DNA from: Endoryza foliicola
GTDB taxonomy: Bacteria > Bacteroidota > Bacteroidia > Chitinophagales > Chitinophagaceae
Assembly (NCBI GenBank): GCA_965226965.1
Contig: OZ245715.1
Span: 4,154,001-4,218,000, forward strand
DNA length: 64,000 bases
Reading direction: 5' to 3'
Below are positions 18,224-25,931 of this stretch, piece by piece. Position 1 is the stretch's first letter; each line of letters starts with the position of its first letter. The position numbers and the translations under genes are program-made. The notes under the pieces were generated by a model that searched no databases, had not been told where the DNA came from, and worked only from the letters and a program-made list of their open reading frames with translations.

Positions 18224-19063
18224 ATGAAGCGCACTTTATTTCGCATATCCATCATTGTTGTTATAGGTGGATTGCTTGTTTTCTCTGCTTGCAGCAAAGG
18301 AGGAGGCGACGGCACTACAGGAAGCTCTTGTACCGGCGTAACCATTGGTGTAGATGCAACCATTACCGATTCAGATGCCGGGAGTGCTACCGGAAGCATT
18401 AAAGTAACCGCAGCAGGTGGGTCAGGCACTTTCACCTACAGCATCAATGGCGGAACTTTTCAAACCAGCAGCACTTTTGCTTCACTCGCAAAAGGAACTT
18501 ACACGGTGGTTGCTAAAGACGCTAAAGGATGCACCGGAAGCGGAAGCTTCACTGTAGGAGAAAAGAATAATTGCACGGGCGTGAACATTGTTGTAACAGC
18601 TACAGGAACAAGCTCTGATCCCTGTACTGCTTCAGGAACCATTGCCGTAACAGCCAGTGGTAGCACAGGCCTTACCTATAAACTCGATGCCGGCGCTTTT
18701 CAAGCGGGAGCTAATTTTTCATCGGTAGCGGTGGGAAGTCATACTATTACTGTAAAAGACGCTGCAGGTTGTACCAATAGCACAACAATAACAATTGGAA
18801 CGCTTTCAGCCGGTGCTTTGTTTACCGCAGCCAAAGCTGTTATTCAAACCAATTGTGCGGTATCAGGATGTCATAGCGGCGGAACTCCAACAGGTGGATT
18901 GAATTTTACCAATGACTGTACCATTGTACTTAATAAAGACCGTATCAAAGCTAGAGCCATTGATGCCAATCCATCGATCATGCCTCCAAGCGGCAGTTTA
19001 CCTCAAGTAGATAAGGATAAAATTGTGGCATGGATTACGGCGGGAGGACGTTACACGGATTAA
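18224..19063 (+). CDS. Lipoprotein with two SprB-like repeats and a C-terminal cytochrome c-like domain
   Basis: A 279-residue lipoprotein (lipobox FSACSKG, Cys near 23). Two SprB-type repeats follow (about 45-105 and 120-185; the first contains YSINGGTFQTSSTFASL and GTYTVVAKDAKGC). Residues 190-279 resemble small Bacteroidota cytochrome c-like domains: NCAVSGCH gives a Cys211-X4-Cys216-His217 motif instead of the usual CXXCH. IMPPSG near 252-255 (Met253) could provide the distal heme ligand, and the ending DKIVAWITAGG is typical of the domain. It starts 35 bp after the beta-barrel anti-sigma gene, so the three genes probably form one operon. Heme attachment is an inference; CX4CH motifs do bind heme in some Desulfovibrio cytochromes c3. 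Confidence 0.78.
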   Translation: MKRTLFRISIIVVIGGLLVFSACSKGGGDGTTGSSCTGVTIGVDATITDSDAGSATGSIKVTAAGGSGTFTYSINGGTFQTSSTFASLAKGTYTVVAKDAKGCTGSGSFTVGEKNNCTGVNIVVTATGTSSDPCTASGTIAVTASGSTGLTYKLDAGAFQAGANFSSVAVGSHTITVKDAAGCTNSTTITIGTLSAGALFTAAKAVIQTNCAVSGCHSGGTPTGGLNFTNDCTIVLNKDRIKARAIDANPSIMPPSGSLPQVDKDKIVAWITAGGRYTD

Positions 19064-19094
19064 TTGATAATTAAGAATTAATAATTAATAATTA

Positions 19095-19286
19095 AGAATT
19101 GGGACAGCCTGTAATGGCAAGAGCCTTGGCCGCAGGCCAAAGGGAATTTAAACTGAAACCGCTCTTCTGATTTATTGAACTATTAAATACTTATTTGGGT
19201 GATAGACCTAAGGACCACCGTCGATTTATCGCGGTGGTCTTCGTTTTGAGAAGTAACTGTAGCAACGCGATTTATCGCGTTGATTA
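19095..19286. repeat. 190-bp REP-bearing block, copy 1
   Basis: Begins GGGACAGCCTGTAATGG, contains a GCCTTGGCC...GGCCAA hairpin, and ends with two CGATTTATCG-core hairpins (ACCACCG...CGGTGGT and CAACGCGAT-TT-ATCGCGTTG). Aligns without gaps with 19501-19692. Confidence 0.8.
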
Positions 19287-19500
19287 AATGAAGGAAATCA
19301 TTAATTAATAATGAAACAGCCGGCAAGATCAAGAAAGAGCAGGGTGATGAACAGGGGGCGCTGCGAAACCGCTGCGAACGCTGCGCCGCCGCGGTTTAAA
19401 ATGAACAATCAGACTGATTGAACAACAGCTATTAATCAGCTTAAATCCGTATTTATTTGTGTATCATTGGTGAGAATTAATAATGAATAAGTAATTATTA

Positions 19501-19692
19501 ATAATTGGGACAGGCTGTAATGGCAAGAGCCTTGGCCTTCGGCCATAGGGAATTAATACTAAAATGGCTCTTATTAATTATTGAATTTTCAAATACACGC
19601 TTGGCTGATAGACTTAAGGACCACCGTCGATTTATCGCGGTGGTCTTCGTTTTGAGAAGTAACTGTAGCAACGCGATTTATTGCGTTGATTA
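19501..19692. repeat. 190-bp REP-bearing block, copy 2
   Basis: Direct copy of 19095-19286 with scattered substitutions; the two terminal hairpins and the 15-bp spacer between them are almost unchanged while the middle has diverged, suggesting selection or recent renewal of the hairpin part. Confidence 0.8.
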
Positions 19693-19727
19693 AGAATCAC
19701 ACCTCCATTGTTTGCCCAATTTATCAA

Positions 19728-20117
19728 TCAACTGCCTACTTTGTGAAACCAAACAGGTTCTTTTTCATCGGGGTCGCCATTGTAATTAATGAACAACTGC
19801 TCACCTGCTTTCACCTCTTTCACAACGGTGATCTTGATCGTATCATCATCGTAATCCATTTCATACAAACAATTGGCTTCGTAAGAGTGATTATAGATGG
19901 GAACATAACCCAAGGCCATACAACACTGGCCCGAAGGAGGATTCCAAATAAAGATATAGTCGTGAAGTAAGGTCTTGTCAAGATGCTCCCTATCTGCAGC
20001 ACTCATCACAATAACCGGTGCAATTTCAATAATGGTTCCAAGGGTAAGGTCTTCATCAGTAAACACCCCCCTCCCCATATTTTCAGTAGGTCCAATATAT
20101 AAGCAGGGCAACACCAT
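19728..20117 (-). CDS. SET-domain protein (putative protein-lysine N-methyltransferase)
   Basis: A 129-residue protein consisting almost only of a SET domain: GRGVFT near the start (SAM-binding GxG region), YNHSYEANCLYEMDY in the middle (the NHS-N pseudoknot motif; canonical NHxxxPN) and GEQLFINYNGD near the end (GEELxxxY motif with the catalytic Tyr). SET enzymes transfer methyl groups from SAM to lysine. Bacterial ones are short like this, and targets are largely unknown. I start at the ATG at 20117 (MVLPCLYIG); a 20-residue longer frame would add a hydrophobic stretch not seen in the family. It is divergent from mgtE, with an 84-bp shared upstream region. Confidence 0.87.
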   Translation of the reverse strand: MVLPCLYIGPTENMGRGVFTDEDLTLGTIIEIAPVIVMSAADREHLDKTLLHDYIFIWNPPSGQCCMALGYVPIYNHSYEANCLYEMDYDDDTIKITVVKEVKAGEQLFINYNGDPDEKEPVWFHKVGS

Positions 20118-20201
20118 AAGAAGTCGGTTTTGAGCGTTTATAAGAAATGTAATTAAGCACATTATCGTGAAAATCACTCAATTATTTATGTAATTTGCAG
20201 T

Positions 20202-21593
20202 ATGAGTTTGGATTTTGAACAAGTGGATATCAAGCAAACCTTCCTCGAAATGATTCGAGCAGAAGATGTATTGAATATCCGTGAGTTCTTAAACGACCAG
20301 AACATTAGTGATGTAGCCGAACTCATCAACGACTTCCCGGAATACGAGTCACAAATTGTGGGCAATATGAGCGTTCACCGCGCTGCCAAAGTGTTCAAGA
20401 TTCTGGACCTGCCCACACAAAAAACCATAATCCAAGAGCTTCCTCCTTTCAAAACAGCAGAATTGCTGAATGAACTGCCGGCGGATGACCGTACTTCATT
20501 CTTGGAAGAATTGCCCAGCGAGGTAGTAAAGGAACTCATCAAACTATTGGACCCGGAAGAACGCAAAATCACGCTATCGCTATTGGGGTACCCCGACGGC
20601 AGTGTGGGTAGATTGATGACGCCGGATTATATCGCGATTTCTATCGATTGGACCGTGGCTGAGGTATTAGAACACATTCGAACCGTTGGGAAAAACAGTG
20701 AAACCATTGATGTTGTGTACGTGGTTAACGACAAAGGTCAGTTCATTGATGATATCCGAATTCGAGAAATCATCTTGGCCAGCCCGGAAAAACTGGTAAT
20801 CGACATTATCGATCACCGTTTTATCACCCTGCATGTTAACGACGACCAGGAAGTTGCCAACCAAACCTTCAAAATGAACAACAGGGTGGCCCTGCCTGTA
20901 ATCGACGATAAAAATATCCTGCTTGGAATTGTAACCATCGACGACGTTTTGTGGGTTGCCAATGAAGAGTTCAGTGAAGACATGCAAAAAATTGGGGGTA
21001 CCGAAGCCCTCGATGAGCCCTATTTGGAAATGCCCTTACTGAAGCTTTTCAAAAAAAGGGTGGTTTGGCTCATAGTCCTCTTTTTAGGCGAAATGCTCAC
21101 TGCAACCGCCATGGGTTACTTTGAAGATGAAATAGCAAAAGCGGTTGTATTGGCCTTGTTTGTGCCGTTAATCATTTCGAGTGGGGGGAACAGCGGATCC
21201 CAAGCCTCTACGCTTATCATTCAAGCCATGGCTGTGGGTGAAATTTCAGTAGCCGATTGGTGGAGAGTATTGAGAAGAGAAATTATTCAGGGATTGTTAT
21301 TAGGAACCGTACTAGGTGCTATTGGATTCATAAGAATCATGGTATGGTCCAATATTTTTCCTCATGTATACGGACCTCATTATCTGATGGTTGGAATAAC
21401 CGTTGCCCTTTCTCTCTTGGGTGTGGTATTGTGGGGAACGCTCAGTGGTTCGATGCTCCCGATGCTTTTAAAAAGACTTGGCGCCGATCCCGCGGTAAGT
21501 TCCGCTCCTTTTGTGGCTACCATGGTTGACGTAACCGGATTAATTATCTATTTTTCCCTCGCTTTCCTGTTCTTGCAGCAAATACTCCAGTAA
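20202..21593 (+). CDS. mgtE: Magnesium transporter MgtE
   Basis: A 463-residue inner-membrane Mg2+ channel. The N-terminal superhelical MgtE_N domain (about 30-135) contains several LPSEVVKELIKLL-like repeats and the DPEERK element. Two CBS domains follow at about 140-260 (regulatory Mg2+ sensors). Five transmembrane helices fill about 285-463, with the pore signature PLIISSGGNSGSQAS and later ADPAVSSAPFVATMVDVTG. Length and order match the family. In MgtE proteins the CBS and N domains close the pore at high cytoplasmic Mg2+. No Mg2+-dependent leader such as an M-box was recognised in the short upstream region. Confidence 0.97.
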   Translation: MSLDFEQVDIKQTFLEMIRAEDVLNIREFLNDQNISDVAELINDFPEYESQIVGNMSVHRAAKVFKILDLPTQKTIIQELPPFKTAELLNELPADDRTSFLEELPSEVVKELIKLLDPEERKITLSLLGYPDGSVGRLMTPDYIAISIDWTVAEVLEHIRTVGKNSETIDVVYVVNDKGQFIDDIRIREIILASPEKLVIDIIDHRFITLHVNDDQEVANQTFKMNNRVALPVIDDKNILLGIVTIDDVLWVANEEFSEDMQKIGGTEALDEPYLEMPLLKLFKKRVVWLIVLFLGEMLTATAMGYFEDEIAKAVVLALFVPLIISSGGNSGSQASTLIIQAMAVGEISVADWWRVLRREIIQGLLLGTVLGAIGFIRIMVWSNIFPHVYGPHYLMVGITVALSLLGVVLWGTLSGSMLPMLLKRLGADPAVSSAPFVATMVDVTGLIIYFSLAFLFLQQILQ

Positions 21594-21706
21594 TAGCGGT
21601 AAACAGGTAAATTAATAAGAATCAGCGCATAAGATTCTAATTTTATACTATTACTTTATAAAAAACGTTATAAACCTCTGAATTCTTTACCTAAACCTTA
21701 AAATTT

Positions 21707-23542
21707 ATGTGTGGCATTGTTGGCTATACGGGCCCACGCGAAGCGTACCCGTTAATTATTAAAGGTCTGAAACGACTGGAGTACCGTGGCTATGATAGCA
21801 CCGGAGTGGCACTCTTGAACGGCGGACTGAAAGTTCACAAAAAGAAAGGCAAAGTTGCTGACCTAGAAGAATCTTTGGTTGGCGTAAACGTTCATGCCCA
21901 TACCGGCATCGGACATACCCGTTGGGCAACCCACGGTGAACCTAGCGATCGCAATGCGCACCCCCATGCCTCTGCCAGTGGAAAATTAGCGATGATCCAT
22001 AACGGTATCATCGAAAACTATACCCAATTAAAAGGGGAATTGATTAAAAAAGGATACACTTTCAAAAGTGATACCGACACAGAAGTATTGCTGAATTTCA
22101 TCGAAGAAATCAAAAGCAATAACAACTGTAATTTGGAAGAAGCCGTACGTATTGCACTTAAACGTGTAGTAGGTGCTTATGTAATTCTTTTATTGGATCA
22201 AGATGATCCTGATACCATCATCGCAGCTCGTAAAGGAAGTCCCTTGGTGATCGGCATCGGTAAAGGAGAACATTTTCTCGGATCCGATGCGAGCCCAATG
22301 TTGGAATATACCAAAGAAGTGGTGTATGTAAACGACTATGAACTGGCTATCGTTCGCCCCGATGAATTGATCCTCAAAAATCTCGGTAATGAAAAGTTGA
22401 CTCCTTATGTTCAAAAGCTTGACCTCGAATTGGCAGCTATCGAAAAAGGCGGTTACGAACATTTCATGCTCAAGGAAATTTTCGAACAACCCCAAACGGT
22501 GTACGATTGTTTGAGAGGTCGTTTAGATGCTGCCAGCAACACAGTTATCATGTCGGGTGTTCAAAAACACATTGATGCATTAAAAAATGCACCACGCGTA
22601 ATTATTGTGGCTTGTGGTACCAGTTGGCATGCAGGCTTGTTAGCAGAATATGTAATTGAAGAACTGTGTAGAATTCCGGTTGAAGTAGAATATGCTTCTG
22701 AGTTTCGTTATAGAAACCCTGTTATCAATAAAGGCGATGTGATCATTGCTATTTCACAAAGTGGTGAAACAGCAGACACTTTAGTGGCCATTGAACGCGC
22801 TAAAGAACAGGGAGCCATCATCTTTGGCGTTGTAAACGTGGTAGGTTCATCCATTGCTCGTATTTCAACAACCGGTTCGTATACCCATGCCGGACCGGAA
22901 ATTGGCGTAGCAAGTACTAAAGCATTTACCGCACAGCTAGCTGTGTTGTATATGATTGCTTTAAAAATTGGAGTAGAAAAAGGAACGCTTGATCAATCGC
23001 TCTTCAACAAGCTCTTCAATGAATTGAATGCAATACCTGATAAAATTGCTGAGGCATTGAAACAAAGCGAGCACATAAAAAAAGTAGCCGAAAAATACAA
23101 AGACGCCAAAGATTTCTTGTACCTAGGTCGCGGCTATAATTTCCCGATTGCTCTTGAAGGTGCATTGAAATTAAAAGAGATCTCTTATATACATGCAGAA
23201 GGATATCCTGCCGCAGAAATGAAGCATGGCCCTATTGCACTTGTAGACGATCAGCTTCCTGTGGTGTTTGTTGCTACAAAAGATTCTTACCACGAAAAAA
23301 TTGTAAGTAACATTCAGGAAATCAAAGCGCGCAAAGGAAAAGTAATTGCTGTGATTACCGAAGGCGACGAACTCATCAAAAGCATGGCCGATGATGTGAT
23401 CGAAGTACCGGAAGCACATGAAATTGTGGCCCCAATGCTTAGCACCATACCCATGCAACTACTGGCCTACTATATAGGTGTAGTGAAAGGGTTGGATGTA
23501 GACAAACCCAGAAACCTCGCGAAAAGCGTTACGGTAGAATAA
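21707..23542 (+). CDS. glmS: Glutamine--fructose-6-phosphate aminotransferase (isomerizing)
   Basis: A 611-residue enzyme making glucosamine-6-phosphate, the first step to UDP-GlcNAc for peptidoglycan and lipopolysaccharide. The N-terminal class II glutaminase domain starts MCGIVGYTG with catalytic Cys2 exposed after Met removal, and has RGYDSTG and HTRWATHG. Two SIS isomerase domains follow (about 290-430 and 460-600), with the sugar-phosphate-binding segment SQSGETADT and the C-terminal DKPRNLAKSVTVE. A strong hairpin terminator follows. No glmS ribozyme was recognised in the 113-bp upstream region. Confidence 0.98.
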   Translation: MCGIVGYTGPREAYPLIIKGLKRLEYRGYDSTGVALLNGGLKVHKKKGKVADLEESLVGVNVHAHTGIGHTRWATHGEPSDRNAHPHASASGKLAMIHNGIIENYTQLKGELIKKGYTFKSDTDTEVLLNFIEEIKSNNNCNLEEAVRIALKRVVGAYVILLLDQDDPDTIIAARKGSPLVIGIGKGEHFLGSDASPMLEYTKEVVYVNDYELAIVRPDELILKNLGNEKLTPYVQKLDLELAAIEKGGYEHFMLKEIFEQPQTVYDCLRGRLDAASNTVIMSGVQKHIDALKNAPRVIIVACGTSWHAGLLAEYVIEELCRIPVEVEYASEFRYRNPVINKGDVIIAISQSGETADTLVAIERAKEQGAIIFGVVNVVGSSIARISTTGSYTHAGPEIGVASTKAFTAQLAVLYMIALKIGVEKGTLDQSLFNKLFNELNAIPDKIAEALKQSEHIKKVAEKYKDAKDFLYLGRGYNFPIALEGALKLKEISYIHAEGYPAAEMKHGPIALVDDQLPVVFVATKDSYHEKIVSNIQEIKARKGKVIAVITEGDELIKSMADDVIEVPEAHEIVAPMLSTIPMQLLAYYIGVVKGLDVDKPRNLAKSVTVE

Positions 23543-23550
23543 CTAAAAAG

Positions 23551-23586
23551 CACTGTGATAGTAACAACTATCACAGTGTTGTTTTA
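23551..23586 (+). terminator. Intrinsic terminator after glmS
   Basis: A perfect 12-bp stem (CACTGTGATAGT / ACTATCACAGTG, 4-base loop) begins 8 bases after the glmS stop and is followed by TTGTTTT. Confidence 0.85.
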
Positions 23587-23611
23587 TGTACTTGCTCAAT
23601 CTAACTGACCA

Positions 23612-25822
23612 ATGAACCATATTAAGAAAAGTCCGGTACAAACACTCGGCTATAATTTTATTGGCGATACTCACATTCCTAAAGGGAAAGACGAGTATTA
23701 TTTGAGAAATCAACAAAACAATAGCGGCATTCAATACCGCCGCTTAACTGCTTACGAAATTGAAGCATTGGTTCGCAACAGAAATACCTCTGATGATTGG
23801 AATAAAATTCTGGTAAACGATGCCTTCAACCCCGAACTCGTACAAAACTGTAAGTTCTTCGGACTTGTTCGCATTGGAAAATTAGAACCCTATTATTTGG
23901 AATTTCACAACCTCCGTCGCCCGGTAGGTTTGTATAACAGCACCATCATTAGTTGCGACTTTGGCAACAATGTGGTAGTTGATAACGTAAACTACATCTC
24001 ACACTACATCGTTGGCAGTGATGTTATTTTGGTAAACGTCAATGAAATTGCCACTACTGAATATGCGAAGTTTGGTAATGGAATATTAAAAGAGGATGAA
24101 CCGGAAAGCAAGCGTGTTTGGATGGAGATCTGTAATGAAAACGCTGGTCGCAGTATCATTCCTTTTGATGGAATGTTACCCGGTGATGCCTACTTATGGA
24201 CACGCTTCCGCGATAACAATGCGCTTCAAGAAAAATTCGTACAATTCACCGATCGACATTTTAGTAATAAAAGGGGCTTCTATGGCAGTATTGGCGATAG
24301 AACCGTGGTGAAAAATTGCCGAATTCTAAAAGATGTAAATATTGGCTCCGATGCCTACTTAAAGGGAGCGAACAAAATAAAAAATGTTACCATCAATTCT
24401 ACTCCCGATGCCGTTACACAAATTGGCGAAGGTTGTGAATTGGTGAATGGCATTATTGAACATGGCTGTAGAATATTTTATGGAGTAAAGGCGGTGCGTT
24501 TTGTATTAGCCTCACATTCTCAATTAAAGTACGGAGCTCGTTTGATCAACTCCTATTTAGGAAACAATTCCACTATCTCTTGTTGTGAAGTGTTGAATTC
24601 TTTGATCTTTCCGGCTCACGAACAACACCATAACAACTCGTTTTTGTGTGCGGCCTTGGTTTCCGGACAAAGCAATATGGCTGCCGGAGCAACCATCGGT
24701 TCGAATCACAACAGTCGTAGCCCAGACGGCGAAATCATTGCCGGTCGCGGATTCTGGCCGGGCCTTTGTGTAAGCTTGAAACACAATTCGAAATTTGCAT
24801 GCTATACCATTCTTGCAAAGGGCGATTATCCTGCCGAGCTTAATATCACCATCCCGTTTAGCTTGGTGAGCAATGATGTAAGCAAGGATCAATTGATTGT
24901 GATGCCCGGATACTGGTTCATGTACAACATGTATGCCTTGGCACGCAATTCATGGAAATATACAGATCGCGACAAACGCATTGTACGCACTCAAAACATC
25001 GAATATCATTTCCTTGCTCCCGATACGATCAATGAAATGAAAGACAGCCTTACCTCTTTTGAACTATTTACCGGTAGAGCTTTGCACAAACAAAGTGGCA
25101 AAAAATCAAAAATAAGTGATGCTGCTGCTATTGAATTGGGCAAACAAGCGCTCCTGAGCAAAGATCCTCAAGTAGAGCAAGTAGAGATTCTGGCTGATGG
25201 ATTCGAAAATACCAACCGTAATGTAAAACTGGTTAAGGTAACTCAAGCTTATCATTTATTCTTACAATTGATTCGCTTTCATGCCACCAGTACTTGCATA
25301 GAGTTTATTAAGCGTCATAAGATCAAATCTTGGCAAGACTTAAAAGCCGCCATTCCTGCTACTTTAAAAGTAAATGAATGGGATAATATCGGTGGTCAAC
25401 TTGTTCCAAAAGAAGCCGTTCAGCAGCTAACCACTAACATCGTTAATGGCAGAGTAAAGAATTGGAACATGGTCCACGAATTTTATCAAAAGCAAGCAAC
25501 TCTATACGAAGATCAAAAATGGCTTCATGCATTAGCAATCTTGAAAGAGCTAACAGGCTTGCATTTAAAGAAAGCAGACTACAATCAATTCTGTGAATTA
25601 CTCAGTGAATCTGTTGAAGTGAAAACCTGGATGGCAGAAGGTATCTATGAATCGCGCGCCAAAGACTATCAAAACGAGTTCCGTAAAATGGTTTATGGCA
25701 GCACAGAAGAAATGAATATTGTAGTAGGAGATTTAAAGAAGAACAGTTTTATCAATCAAGAAAAAGCGGCACTCGAATCCTACAAAAAACAAATTCAACT
25801 ACTAATAAAAAAGCTAAAATAG
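23612..25822 (+). CDS. DUF4954-family protein (left-handed beta-helix)
   Basis: A 736-residue cytoplasmic protein without signal peptide. The central region (about 100-420) contains many short hexapeptide-like strands (ISCDFGNNVVVDNVNYIS, GDRTVVKNCRILKDVNIGS) expected for a left-handed beta-helix, as in nucleotidyl/acyltransferases of the sugar-nucleotide type. The C-terminal ~250 residues are helical. The layout fits DUF4954, a Bacteroidota family described as UDP-GlcNAc pyrophosphorylase-like in some annotations but without proven activity. It follows glmS by 69 bp, but a strong terminator lies between. The glmS neighbourhood suggests a link with amino-sugar metabolism; that is inference. 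Confidence 0.82.
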   Translation: MNHIKKSPVQTLGYNFIGDTHIPKGKDEYYLRNQQNNSGIQYRRLTAYEIEALVRNRNTSDDWNKILVNDAFNPELVQNCKFFGLVRIGKLEPYYLEFHNLRRPVGLYNSTIISCDFGNNVVVDNVNYISHYIVGSDVILVNVNEIATTEYAKFGNGILKEDEPESKRVWMEICNENAGRSIIPFDGMLPGDAYLWTRFRDNNALQEKFVQFTDRHFSNKRGFYGSIGDRTVVKNCRILKDVNIGSDAYLKGANKIKNVTINSTPDAVTQIGEGCELVNGIIEHGCRIFYGVKAVRFVLASHSQLKYGARLINSYLGNNSTISCCEVLNSLIFPAHEQHHNNSFLCAALVSGQSNMAAGATIGSNHNSRSPDGEIIAGRGFWPGLCVSLKHNSKFACYTILAKGDYPAELNITIPFSLVSNDVSKDQLIVMPGYWFMYNMYALARNSWKYTDRDKRIVRTQNIEYHFLAPDTINEMKDSLTSFELFTGRALHKQSGKKSKISDAAAIELGKQALLSKDPQVEQVEILADGFENTNRNVKLVKVTQAYHLFLQLIRFHATSTCIEFIKRHKIKSWQDLKAAIPATLKVNEWDNIGGQLVPKEAVQQLTTNIVNGRVKNWNMVHEFYQKQATLYEDQKWLHALAILKELTGLHLKKADYNQFCELLSESVEVKTWMAEGIYESRAKDYQNEFRKMVYGSTEEMNIVVGDLKKNSFINQEKAALESYKKQIQLLIKKLK

Positions 25823-25825
25823 CAG

Positions 25826-25856
25826 AAGCCCCTCTAGAAAGAGGGGCTTGTTTTTT
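25826..25856 (+). terminator. Intrinsic terminator after DUF4954 gene
   Basis: Stem AAGCCCCTC / GAGGGGCTT with a six-base loop, followed by GTTTTTT, four bases after the stop codon. Confidence 0.88.
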
Positions 25857-25931
25857 GATATGACAAGACCTATTCAGAAACTCTTATTATCAAATGCGAA
25901 GCTTTCGCATAATTTCACATCATCACATCGA

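Larger units (their letters stand above)
19064..19727. other. Gene-free 664-bp interval with duplicated repeat block
   Basis: Contains two equal-length copies of a ~190-bp block (19095-19286 and 19501-19692), AT-rich TTAATTATTAATT modules between them, a GAAACAGCCGGCA module at 19312 and a stretch of CGCTGCG octads at 19358-19398. No coding sequence, RNA gene or transposase seen. Confidence 0.75.

Noticed and set aside
19686..19970. 94-codon plus-strand frame
   Set aside because: Antisense to the SET-domain gene, which carries clear conserved motifs on the other strand.
23543..23611. glmS-DUF4954 as a simple two-gene operon
   Set aside because: A strong 12-bp stem terminator lies between; read-through is possible but co-transcription is not supported by the sequence.
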